Positions 54,395 to 64,000 of a DNA stretch of 64,000 nt are shown piece after piece. The stretch is from the NCBI RefSeq assembly GCF_018991925.1, contig NW_024725521.1:868001-932000 (forward strand). The letters are read 5' to 3'. Under the pieces are notes generated by a model. It was not told the origin of the DNA. It saw only the letters and a list, made by a program, of their open reading frames with translations, and searched no databases. This stretch comes from Homarus americanus (taxonomy: Eukaryota; Arthropoda; Malacostraca; Decapoda; Nephropidae). The position numbers were made by a program, and so were the translations under genes. Every line of letters starts with the position of its first letter. Position 1 is the first letter of the stretch.

Positions 54395-55249
54395 CAGTGA
54401 TCCCTCGGTTAACGAGCGCCTCTGTTAACGAAATTTGGGTTAACGAATTACCTTCCATAAGATTCTTCACGTCGGTTAACGAGCAAACCCTCGATTAACG
54501 AATTCCTTACGAATTTTTCCCAACATGTTTTCGCCTGCATTTGGCTGCCCACCAGCTGTAGTATTAGTCCGCCAATACAGTAATAGGTTTTAGGGCTTAA
54601 ATTCCTTACCATTATAGTAAATATCAAGAAGGTTGTACTATTCAATAATTTTAAAAGTTTTATACTGTATTAATTTTTTTAGTCATTTTGACAATTATTG
54701 AACATAACTGAAGTACAGGAAACTAGTTTTTTGCGCGCCAAACAGCCACTCAACACACCAAGCTTGGCGTCAGTTTGTTTACCAGTTCAGAGGAAGGAAC
54801 ATCTTCATTGAGACGTTTCAACATAAATGCTTTTTTCTGTGTTTCCAGTCAAATTATTGGTCATTTTGAAATATATTTTACATATTGATAATATATAGCG
54901 CAGTGCAGTGTTGATTTAAAGAAAATAATCTTGAATTACACCAAGTGAACTAAAATTTTATGGGTGAAATGGCGGCATGGGGCGACTTCTCTTCCAGCCC
55001 AATGCCTTCCCTTCTCCTCCACCCCCATTCTAATTCCCATCATCATCATCATCATCAACCAGGAGCCTTCTACATGCACACCTCAAAGTAAGTGTACTTT
55101 ACTGCATTTATTTTTAGTTTGTATGTAATTTTCGGTGAGCTGGAACCAATTACCCAAAACCCATTGAAACAATGGTTTCGGTTTACGAATTTTTCGGTTA
55201 ACGAGCAACCTTCTGGAATGAATTGTGCTCGTTAACCGAGGGACCACTG
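54395..55249. mobile_element. Non-autonomous Tigger/pogo-type element, 855 bp
   Basis: The ends CAGTGATCCCTCGGTTAACG and CGTTAACCGAGGGACCACTG have TA at 54393-54394 and 55250-55251. It is collinear with 7024-7874 over almost its whole length, including a (CAT)n/His-rich block. That block is bordered by TTCTCTTCCAG (to 54997) and AAAGTAAGTG (55085-55094), which look like splice acceptor and donor sites. Confidence 0.92.
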
Positions 55250-55288
55250 TATATGTGTGTGTGTGTAGACATACACACAAAACATATA

Positions 55289-55365
55289 CAGTATAGTCTC
55301 GATTTACGCTGTCAATTAAACCCGTGGAGTAAAGGGAAAATGTGGAGTAAAATACTAAAAATAGC
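55289..55365 (+). mobile_element. One end of a Tigger-like element
   Basis: After TA it reads CAGTATAGTCTCGATTTACG, of the same CAGT...C(T)CG.TTTACG form as the Tigger ends. The GTGGAGTAAA words repeat just inside. The partner end is missing. Confidence 0.45.
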
Positions 55366-55369
55366 ATCA

Positions 55370-56510
55370 AACAAACCTTTGAAAACCTAACCAAACATTT
55401 CCTAACTTGTAAACAAAATTTAGAAATCACTGAAAACAGCATCAACACATCCTAAAAACCAAAAACAACACCATGACTTACTAAACACTGAAAACATTTG
55501 CAGTACAGTACTGTATATGCTTGCAGTATGCGTTTGCGTTAAATTGCCCTGAAAAATGGACACCCGTTTCGATAAGCATGCAGCTGTCTTTCTAGCGGGA
55601 GCACGACAGGAAAGATGGCACCTAGAGCATCAAAGCTATGATGCTACTTATATGAACAGGATGATTTGTTATTAAACATCCTGGGTTTGTATAAGATCAT
55701 GCGTACCTCAAAGGATGGTGGGTTCATATATTGCTGCTGAATCAGACCAAATATGGAAGCTGCAGTACTCTGATAAAAGACCTAAACTTGGATGAAGAAA
55801 AAATTAAATAATTTCGTCTGGGCAGACACAAGTTTGTACATGTTCTTTCCCAAAGCAGCGACTTGCAATATGTATAAGGTGACTCCTGCTTATAAATAGG
55901 AAATAATAGGAACCGTAGACAAATATTAAGTGACAAAAAAATTAGTATTCCAGTGAACCTTTTATTGAGACAATGAATTTTCATTTTAGAACAGCTGTCA
56001 ACAGTGTACGGATCTCGTAAAATGATATTTAAGGGTTTTTAAATGTTTTATAAAATTGTATTACAAAAATAGGATGGGATATATTCTGAGTGAAATCAAT
56101 TTTAAGTCTCCTCGACAGAAAGCTTTTTTTTTCTCGAGGTATTTTGCTGGGTGAGGAGCGCAATCACAGGGACAATAATGTCAGTGTGGGATTCTCTCGT
56201 CCGTTTCCATGCGGTTGGTTGCATTTCCAATCATTACAGGGAGCGATTGGCATGTACTGCAAACGCATAATGCTACCGCTAATGCAGCAGTGCCAATGGG
56301 AACAACCGTGTACATTTCAATGTGATCTACTTTTGGCGATAACGCTACTGCTATCACGTGAATATTATCCTAGCTTTAGGATTTTTAAAGGTCAGTAAAC
56401 GTTAGGTCAGGTTTTCAAAAGCTTGTTTATTTTTTATTGATTTTTTTTAGTATTTAACTCCAAATAATTACCTCTACTTCAAAGCCCTGCCCACTTTGAA
56501 CAAGTAATAT
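55370..56510. other. No recognised gene
   Basis: Mostly AT-rich. The 56090-56400 plus-strand ORF has no recognisable motif. Confidence 0.35.
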
Positions 56511-56514
56511 AAAT

Positions 56515-56610
56515 TTCCAACGGAAACCTTATAGAAGAAACATGGCTTAGAACTATCTAAACTACTGATTCCAAAACTTAAAATCCTAAAATTCGCTGGA
56601 TGTCCGAAAC
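56515..56610 (+). repeat. Repeat family Y copy
   Basis: It shares GGAAACCTTATAG and GGCTTAGAACTATCTAAACTACTGATT with the units at 5520 and 6585. It is more diverged. Confidence 0.45.
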
Positions 56611-56753
56611 GATAATTTTACCGACATCAATATATTGCTAGAACAATACGAGTTACAACACTGACAACCTAACTACCACAGAAAGATACATCAGTTCATT
56701 AGTGACAACAACACCGACTAGCAGTTTTATGGTAGTTTTACCGTGGTGTGGTG

Positions 56754-56945
56754 GTCATGATGGAGGTGTGTGGCGGCAGTCACCCCCAGCAGCCACACCA
56801 CCACCTTGGGGGCGGCCTCACAGCTGGAACAAGTGTGATAAAATTTGGAGCAGATGATACACCCATACACACTCACACTGACGCCGCCACTGTTGTTGTG
56901 GTCATCAGGCAGTGTTGCCACCTGACGCCCCGCTACATTTAGCAT
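56754..56945 (+). CDS. Possible small ORF or first exon, weak
   Basis: A GC-richer island with ATG at 56754 encodes MMEVCGGSHPQQPHHHLGGG, then TAGTSVIKFGADDT, ending near 56945. The composition differs from the AT-rich surroundings. An antisense frame is also open, so the strand is uncertain. I do not recognise the protein. Confidence 0.2.
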
Positions 56946-57380
56946 CTCTAGCTGGGGCAATACTGAAGAGGAAGGAGGGAGAAATACCCTGTACGTATAT
57001 AAGAGAACATAGCAGACCTTACCAACAGGTGCTGTTTGGGATATCATGAACACCCTAATGCCAAAGGAGGGCAAACCGTATATATTATTTTTATTATTAT
57101 TACACCCACACACAGTGGCGCAGCCTTTGCAATGTATAAATTTAGGCATTAAGATGAGTCATTGTTATCAATGCATCACAGTAAGTTTTTTAACTTTGTT
57201 ATTTTTATAAGATACAAGACCCGCGATCACACAATAATTCTATTTATATTTTTTTGTATATAATATTGTGTATCAGAACATTTATTTTGATAGCCGCCTT
57301 TTCCAAAAGACTACCCTGTACAGGTTCTCTAATGCAATTTTGATGCTATTTCCAAATAATATTCACGTGATTCTTATTAA

Positions 57381-57480
57381 GGTTGAAGAAGCCACAGGTT
57401 CAGAAAATTGTCAGGGCAAACTTATTTGGAGTGAGAATTGTGAACTCTTGGAACAATCTGCTAGAGCGTGTTGTGACCGC
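57381..57480 (+). mobile_element. CR1/jockey-like LINE fragment
   Basis: About 100 bp corresponds to the KKPQ.QKIVRANLFGVRIVNSWNNL segment of the LINE copies at 2560-2650 (here frameshifted). Both ends are truncated and the 3' tail is absent. Confidence 0.65.
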
Positions 57481-57754
57481 AGAGTTGTACAAAGTACCGG
57501 ATTTTGTTATTTAAGTAAAAATATCGTTACATTAGCAAAATGTTACTCAAGTCGAAGTAAAATATTCAAAGTTCAATGGACACAAGTAGAAGTAAAAAAG
57601 TATCTCATTCATAAAGCACTCAAGTACTGAAAGAAAAAAATAGCAGCAAAGTTATTAATTGTACATTGAACTTTGGGTACTCTTATTATTTAGGACAATA
57701 AAACTACCCCGGAAAAAAGTGTTCAAATATTGTTAACTTGTAGGTATAATGAAA

Positions 57755-57898
57755 GACAAAAGTCGTGTCGTGAAATTTGGTGAAAACATATGCCGAAGAG
57801 CTAAACTTTTGGTGCTCTCTGCCTTGTGGTAGGAGGCTCTCATAATGTTTCACGAGTTATATTTAATCTTCGGACAAAACCTCGACACGACTTTTGTC
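57755..57898. repeat. Small inverted repeat (16-bp perfect arms)
   Basis: GACAAAAGTCGTGTCG at 57755-57770 and its complement at 57883-57898 enclose 112 bp. No TA duplication or coding content is evident. Confidence 0.5.
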
Positions 57899-58416
57899 TC
57901 TGATTGTTCATCAGCTAAAACAGTTAATAGATTACAATACACAGGCGAAACTACCTATGGGATATTAACCAGATTACTTAAAATTTATATACACACGATC
58001 AAAAATATGTGCACATTTGCGCGAAACAATTTGACACCACAGACGATGGATATTGCATTATGTCATAAAGCGCTTGTTAGCGACATTTCTTGTTTTATCC
58101 ATAGTAGGTATTGTTATTACTGTATATGTACATTCAGAGAAATAGAAGAGGAAGGAGAGAGATGAGAAAATGAGGGGGGGGGGGAGATAGATAGAGTTGA
58201 TTTCTTGAAAACTAACATATTGTTTGTCAACTTGTCAGCTTAATTAAGGTATTTTTTCTTAACTATTTTTCGTTCGTTTCTTCTGTTTACTCATTTCATT
58301 TCGTTCACCCAATCTCAGTTCTTTGCCAGTTTATTTATTTATTTCCCTTCCATCATTTAGTGTGTCAGTTTCTTAGTTCCAGTTTTTATGTAACGGAGAT
58401 AAAAAAAAAATGATTT

Positions 58417-58490
58417 AAGAACATAAGAATGGAGGAAACTGTAGGGTGCTTATTGGCCCATACTGGGCAGTCCCATTTGCAACCATTTTA
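58417..58490 (+). mobile_element. Dispersed repeat fragment (AACATAAGAA...TTGGCCCAT)
   Basis: AAGAACATAAGAATGGAGGAAACTG... TTATTGGCCCATACTGGGCAG resembles a motif that I recall as very common in arthropod genomes near CR1-like LINEs. Only about 75 bp is present. Confidence 0.4.
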
Positions 58491-58654
58491 TTTTATTGCT
58501 GGATTTTATTTACTTATGAGTACCCAATTTTTCTCTGGGTTATATAAATTTATTAATTTATTGTTTATTTACTTATTTATGAATGATTGGTACATCATAT
58601 AACTATATTTTTGTTTGTATCAATATTTTTCCTATTTTCTATTTTATTAATAGA

Positions 58655-59470
58655 TACTTTTTACTTTTATCCTCTTCACCACTGATCGGCTCGTTAGCCG
58701 CTTGGGCGATCGGTCACGTCTCTGTTACGCACTGTTGGCAAGTCTGGTGGCCCTCCTTTGAACATTTTCAATCAACTGACAGTCCCTAGCATATTTCGGG
58801 GACCAGACGGGGTGACAGTACTTCTTATATGACCCAATAATTTATTTGCCTGATTTACCTTCTCGCAATGGCCCGAGAACTTCAGCTCATTGTCAACATA
58901 TACACCTAGGTCATTCTCACATTCAGTCTCAAATAGTGCAGTTTCTTCATCCCGTTGGGACATATGATACGCCTCCTTACCGTTGGTACGCCCCAGGTAC
59001 ATCCTATTACACTTAGTGACATTGAATATCAGCAGCCATTTCTTCGACCATTCTTGGAGCCCACAGAGGTCCTTCTGCAGCTCTTCACAGTCCGCTTGGT
59101 TCTTGATTTCCAGAAATAACTTGGCGTCATCTGCAAACATTTGTATGGAGGAGTGTACAACGTCAGGCATGTCATTTATGAAACAAACAATCAACAGTGA
59201 GCCCAATACACTGCCCTGTGGTACCCCGCTTGTAACAGGTACGGATGATGATTTCGTGCCATTAATCACCACACACACTGCTTGCGGTCATGTAGAAAGT
59301 TATCCACGCTAAGACATTTCCCCGAATTCCGTACCCTTCCAGTTGGATTTTCAGTCTTTCGTGGGGTACACTGTCGAAAGCCTTGGCAAAATTTAGGTAA
59401 ATATTATGTTTCTGTGGTTCATATTCAATGTTAATTTGTGCTTTAACTAAATGAATAGGCCAAACTGAGA
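58655..59470 (-). mobile_element. CR1/jockey-like LINE, RT domain with internal deletions
   Basis: Minus-strand order: YLNFAKAFDSVPHERLKIQL (59400-59340), GIRGNVLAWI, a frameshift near 59279, VTSGVPQGSVLGSLL (RT motif B region), MFADDAKLFL (F-A-D-D catalytic motif, about 59120) and LGVYVDNELKFSGHCEKVN. The coding region is then cut by two internal deletions: one joins LLGHIR to the YCHPVWSP segment, the other joins RRAT directly to the 3' tail. The tail (TGCGTAACAGAGACGTGACC ... GAGGATAAAAGTAAAAAG) ends at 58655. Reverse transcriptases of this class copy LINE RNA at the target site. This copy is dead. Confidence 0.9.
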
Positions 59471-59686
59471 TCAGACAAGTGTGACCCAGATCTACTCACC
59501 GGGGCGCCACCTAGTCAGTGGATGTGAAGGATATCTGAAGCAAGTTGATATGTGTTGAATGTCGGTCAGTCAGTTAGAAGAGATAGACGTTGGTTGACAA
59601 TTTGGAGCAGTGTGGATAAAGCAAACTGAGAACTACGTCTTCCGTGCGTAAATAGGCAGTATTGTCAGCCCTTTACTCGAATGGTA

Positions 59687-59897
59687 CAGTCTCACCCAAA
59701 AGTTCGTTAACTCTCCCAGCCAGTTATTGCTGTACTGCCTGCTTCAGATGTATGAACTTGGGTCCATTACTTCGAACTTTTAGATTCATTCGTATCGGTT
59801 TCATGTTCTGGTTGGTACTGAGACAGTTTCAAACATCTGAAGCAGACAGCACAACAATAGCTGGCTGGGAGAGTTAACGAACTTTTGGGTGAGACTG
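59687..59897. mobile_element. Tc1/mariner-type MITE, 211 bp
   Basis: Arms of about 75 bp start CAGTCTCACCCAAAAGTTCG and end in the complement, with TA at 59685-59686 and 59898-59899. It lies about 250 bp beyond the 3' end of the DRC10-like gene. Confidence 0.93.
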
Positions 59898-60145
59898 TAC
59901 AATTTATGGCTGGGTGGACCGAGGATGCTATGGGAACAACCAACGACCCTATGAGAAGGAGATGAATGTTGTATTTACTCAGCCAACGCATCTCTCCCTC
60001 TTACTCTTGTATCCTAAAATTGGTTTCAGACTTGAGTACCGTTGTGAGCGTCCATAATGTTCTTACTGTGCATAACGGTCCGTCTTGATCACCGGCAGAC
60101 GACTAGTTCTCGACGTCCTTGAGAGTGAGTGAGTGAGTGTGTCGT

Positions 60146-60957
60146 CTACTTCTTGACCTCCTTGGTTTTCTTCTTACGTTTGCGTTGTGCCTTCTTCAGC
60201 ATCTTCCTCATCTTATAGTGCTGCCAGGCTCGTTGGATGGTTCTCGCTGCGTACTCTCGTCGAAACTCCGCCTGGGGGGAGAGTTAGGGACTGATGAGTG
60301 CTGGAGAAAGGTGAAGGCTGTTCAGGGACTAGTGAATGATGGAGATAGATCAGGGACTGGTGAATGTTGGAGATAGGTCGAGGGGTGGTGAGGGCTAGTT
60401 AGGGACTGTTAAGGGATTGGGGCTGCACACAGACTGGCGAGTACTGGTCACAGACTGGTGAGGGCTGATTAGAGACTGGTGAAGGCTGATCAGAGACTGG
60501 GGAGGGCTAGTCAGAGACTGGGGAGGGCTGGTCAGGAACAAGTGAGCAACGTTGGGTCTGGTTAGTACTTGGATGGGTGACCACCTGGGAATACTAGATA
60601 CTGATGGTATAAGAACCCTATTGGAAATAAGCATCTTGTGGTTTTGTCGACTATCCTTGATTAAATTAACTGTATATTAATTATTATTATTACTACTACT
60701 ATTATTATTAACTATTATTAATTATTATTATTACAGAGCGTACCTGCATGGCGGCCATCCTTTCTTCTTCAATTCTCTGTTTCTCAGCCAGGATGTCTGT
60801 GTATCTCTGCTCCACCACCTTCAGCGCCTCCTGCCAGTAAGTGAAGGAAATTGTAACAAGCAGTAATTCACTCAACACAAGACACGAGTTAGTGCACAAA
60901 TTTAGAAAAATATTACTAATTTAAGGTCATTTCAAGGGGCAAAAGTTGGTACTATAC

Positions 60958-60988
<31 letters not shown>

Positions 60989-62586
60989 CTCCAGGTCTAT
61001 GTTGTTTTTTCGGTGGATAAACGGCACTGGAAACCTTATACCTCCATGGTTTATGTACACCGTATACCTGCATTGTCTATATACATGACAAAAATCAGTG
61101 TTATGCCAGTTTTGATACAATTTAAACACCTTTACACACAAACACACACACACACACACACACATACACACAGCCAGCATTTATTCCTCGATATACCATT
61201 TTATAAATCAAGCAAGTTAACATTAACTCGATCAACCATCATTTCAGCAAAGTTGAGAGTTTGAAGATTCACATGTGTGGTGGTTTATGTAGTGGGGTGG
61301 TGGTAGACGTGGTGTAACGGTAAGCATGCTCGCCTCGCAAGCACGTGGTCCCTGTTTACTCAGGAATAACTTGGAACCTGGAAATTTATCAATTTGAGGA
61401 TCGTGTTTTGTAGGGGTCGTGGTTATTTGACACGGGGTCCTACAGCTTGTGGTTGTTGTGTTGACGACTGCTTCTACATCTTAAACAGATTTGTGCGCAG
61501 GTAGCCTTTGTTACGAGTTGGGGATTTAGAATATAGTTAAAAGTCTACCCAGATCCCAACAGGCAACAACAATAAAAAAACAAAGACAATCGGACTATAA
61601 AAGGGTAGACAAAGGATGCGAGTTTTTGTTGTGTATAATAAAGTACCGTAAATTCCTTAACAGAATATTCAGCTTTCTATAATTTACCCTTAACCATACT
61701 TAACCTAAACATTAACAGTATATACATATTTATACAACATTCAATAATTTGAAGCAAGTGGACGTGTGGGAGGCAATATAAGATTACAAATACTTAAGTG
61801 CGGAGCTGAGATGGCTGACGAGTAAGGCTGAGTATTGTAGAAGACGGTAGGTAGTCACTGTGCAGTAGGTTTCCAGTATAGGTGATCCTGTGGTCACTTC
61901 CCAGAGTGAACTGAACTCTCCTCGAACTCGAGCTGACGAAGAAGACTTGGAGGAGGTGACGCAACAACCAGGATATGGAGAAGGGAAACCCCGGAGTGGT
62001 AACTAAGAGTAGTCATACTCGGGTTTCGTCCCTAGATGGCGTTGCTCGTGGTGCTGGGTAGGTAGATCAGGACAATAGATGGCGTGGTTCGTAGTGCTGG
62101 GTAGGTAGATCATGACAATTGGTGGCGTGGTTCGTAACACCTTAAACACGAGAGGTAACCATTTTTACAGTTAGATGTACCTGTTTGTCTTGTAGTAGTT
62201 GTGTTAGGTGGTGATGGTCATGTCTCAGTTGATCTAAGCTGGTCTGGTGGCTGCTCATCGTGGCGTCGTAGCGTCGAATAACCACCTGCATCTCTCTCTC
62301 CAGTTCTTGCCTGTAAAGGGGTATGTCACCTGTTACATTATCACCATCATTTGAATCATCATCATTATCACTAATATGAGAGAATCACCATCACCATGAT
62401 CACTCGAAAGAAAATCTTTAAGAACAGACTTGTACCTCCTGCTCCTGAGAGCCAGTTCGTGATGTTGGTGTCGCCGTTCCTGGTTGGTCATGGACTGGGT
62501 GCTAGCTTGTAGGTCTGTCTGTAGCTGCTGCAGGTTACTCTCACTGTTGCTGCGAACCTCCTCAAGCTCTGTCTTCGCCTCCTGCC

Positions 62587-62645
<59 letters not shown>

Positions 62646-64000
62646 CTTCCTTAAGATGATCGCGAATATCTTGTACATTTCCCTCTGAATTAATGTTTGA
62701 TCTGGATTCATGAATGTATTCTAATAGCCTTGACTCTGACTCGTTTTTTATAACTTAGGTTTTGTGTCTGTGTAATGTGCCACTCTGTTTTTTCACTCTC
62801 AACTGGACCTGGGGACATAGTTTATTTTCCTCCTTCCTCCCAAGGCCATATGACACAGGAGTATTAAGGTAGAGGACTCACCTGCAGGAGAGGACAGCAT
62901 GGGTGCCAGAGTGGTCTAGGTGATGCAGGTGGTTAGTGAGAGAGGTGACCAGACTATCCCTTGTGGTGACCGAATCTTCCCTCTCCCGCTGTGCCGCAGT
63001 CACCCTCGCCTCCAGCACACCCAGGCTCTCTCCAGACGCCTGCAATTTTAACTTGCTTTAGTGTTATAAATTATTGGTCGAATCATGAGTCTAATGTCAC
63101 ACGTACAGCCAGAGTTTTTGAATAACGTAAATATAATAAAGAATAAGACAAATTATGTTTCATTGTTCAGAAATATGGTTGTTATCTTTACCATGAGCCC
63201 TGGTTTGGGGAACGGTAGTGAGTTGTGAACCTGACCTCAAGAAACACTCTTACTGTACACACAATACATTTAGAGAGAACACAAAACGTTCCCAACTAAC
63301 TACAATGTGTGAATCATTTACCAGCCAGCCCTGCCAGTCTGCCACACAGGTTAGGAGAACTTTGGTTTGGTTAGGTATTTCTATGTCTATTCCTATCCAA
63401 TACTAACTTACTCTTCCACCTATTCTAGCTTTGGCTGTGTGTGTCACATTTCTTCCTCTACCATCTTATCCTAATCCAACCAAATCTAACTCAAGTCTGG
63501 TTAGTAATTTACTTTTTGTTTACGTCTGTTTACAGCGTCTAGCTTATAACGTTTGTTACTCTCGAGAATGGTCGACCCTTGGACTACCTGGGTGTGCTCT
63601 CGCTTAATGTGTAGAAGCTTTTGCCAACACAACAGCCACACTCTAAGTTGGCGATCCGTCTGGCCCAGTGTCAAAGAATGACCCAAGAAGACCGAACAAC
63701 TCGCCAACTGTACTAGTTAACCATTACCCCGAACATGATCCACAAACTCATTAACATCCGCAGGTAGACAGAGGCAAATGGCGTAAAGAAACTTGTCTGG
63801 GTTTACATATATCCAGTTAGAATAATAAACTTTAGGTTGAGAGGTGTGAGGCTAGTGAAGGCTTACAGAGGTCCTGGAGGCGTGTCTGGCTAGTTGGGAG
63901 GCATAGAGGTACTGTATGGTCGGGCTGAAGTAGAGACGATGATGCACCACCGTTCGTATCTCCCTCAACACCTCCACCAGTCGGCTAGCTGTCCAGGGAC
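60146..64000 (-). CDS. DRC10: DRC10/IQCD-like axonemal protein, 3' six exons (partial)
   Basis: The minus-strand exons are 64000-63867 (continues beyond the window), 63039-62882, 62585-62436, 62310-62181, 60830-60744 and 60271-60146 (TAG at 60146-60148). GT-AG sites and phases agree throughout (0, 2, 2, 0, 0). The roughly 261 residues are mostly coiled coil: LVEVLREIRTVVHHRLYF near the start, SLVTSLTNHLHHLDHS, HHELALRSRRQELEREMQVV, RYDATMSSHQTSLDQL and EKQRIEEERMAAMQ. An IQ motif follows (AARTIQRAWQHYKMRKML) and then a Lys/Arg-rich end (KRKKKTKEVKK). This layout and the LHHLD, ELALR and RRYD-M segments match my memory of DRC10 (IQCD), a nexin-dynein regulatory complex subunit in motile axonemes. 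DRC9/IQCG is the main alternative. Confidence 0.8.
60287..60540. repeat. Minisatellite, 21-bp-type units
   Basis: GACTGGTGAGGGCTGATTAGA-like units repeat, regular at 60457-60535 (period 21) and diverged at 60287-60450. It lies in the last intron of the DRC10-like gene, immediately before the 5S-like segment. Confidence 0.8.
60543..60607 (+). pseudogene. 5S rRNA 3'-half relic
   Basis: AGCAACGTTGGGTCTGGTTA and GTACTTGGATGGGTGACCAC then CTGGGAATAC reproduce the internal-promoter and 3' half of 5S rRNA, with mutations near the end. The 5' half is missing. It could be a processed pseudogene or the remnant of a 5S-derived SINE. It lies antisense to the host gene, in its last intron. Confidence 0.85.
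60961..61166. repeat. (GT)n and (CA)n microsatellites flanking 150 bp
   Basis: GT repeats at 60961-60988 and CA repeats at about 61133-61165 can pair as inverted repeats across the intervening 145 bp. They lie in a DRC10-like intron. Confidence 0.85.
61300..61480 (+). mobile_element. tRNA-derived SINE relic
   Basis: An A-box-like TGGTGTAACGG (61310-61320) is followed by an anticodon-arm-like CTCGCCTCGCAAGC (Ala-CGC type loop) and a degenerate B-box position (GGTCCCTGTTTACTCAGG). The arm no longer pairs well, so it is not a functional tRNA. Where its body ends is unclear. Confidence 0.55.
61500..62160. other. DRC10-like intron, no gene
   Basis: Contains two near-identical direct copies of GTGCTGGGTAGGTAGATCA(G/T)GACAAT (62057-62080 and 62094-62119). 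No coding signal is present. Confidence 0.4.
62587..62641. repeat. (GA)n microsatellite serving as a splice polypyrimidine tract
   Basis: About 27 GA units. On the minus strand they read (TC)n directly against the acceptor TCCAG|G at 62586-62585 of the DRC10-like gene. Confidence 0.9.

Noticed and set aside
57845..58165. 106-codon ORF near a 16-bp inverted repeat
   Set aside because: No recognisable domain and AT-rich codon use like the surrounding non-coding DNA.
61300..61372. Functional tRNA-Ala gene
   Set aside because: The anticodon stem does not pair, the B box is degraded and no acceptor stem is visible; better read as a SINE head.

Overview
This is eukaryotic nuclear DNA. It has spliced genes with GT-AG introns, long microsatellites, non-LTR retrotransposon tails and a very heavy load of cut-and-paste DNA transposons. 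The repeat types (Tigger/pogo elements with TTTACGCG-rich ends, ZMYM1-type hAT elements, a CR1/jockey-like LINE with a conserved 3' tail) and the protein similarities suggest an arthropod, probably a crustacean and perhaps a decapod. That placement is inference. I see no bacterial, organellar or viral genes.

Four host genes are supported. (1) A + strand two-coding-exon gene (8146-8340 and 15481-15627) encodes a 113-residue single-pass membrane protein of unknown function. (2) A - strand five-exon gene (34309 down to 25097) encodes a complete 275-residue TIP41-like/TIPRL protein, a regulator of PP2A-type phosphatases. (3) A - strand C2H2 zinc-finger exon (50850-50171) has five nearly identical fingers. 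(4) The 3' six exons of a - strand coiled-coil/IQ-motif gene (64000 down to 60146) best match DRC10/IQCD, an axonemal dynein-regulatory-complex subunit. Genes 1 and 2 converge on a repeat-rich interval at 17-25 kb.

Layout: 0-7 kb, LINE remnants, tandem repeats and fold-back repeats. 7-17 kb, gene 1 with a repeat-filled 7.1 kb intron that includes a decayed multi-copy ORF at 11.5-12.7 kb. 17-24 kb, several TA-flanked elements, including a 2.6 kb Tigger with an almost intact transposase. 25-34 kb, TIPRL, whose 6.65 kb intron 2 holds three more TA-flanked elements. 35-49 kb, no recognised gene; microsatellites, two young hAT elements with perfect 8-bp target duplications, and more Tigger-like elements. 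50-52 kb, the zinc-finger gene. 52-60 kb, nested TA elements and a rearranged LINE. 60-64 kb, DRC10-like gene with a 5S rRNA relic, a minisatellite and a tRNA-derived SINE relic in its introns.

The most unusual signal is not a gene. The 7-mers TACAGTA/TACTGTA occur roughly 115-120 times by eye, against about 13 expected from base composition, and are often chained with shared TA. TA-CAG-TA and TA-CTG-TA are the footprints expected when TA-inserting elements with CAG...CTG ends excise, and about 20 elements of that kind are present here. The window may therefore carry a dense fossil record of transposon excision.
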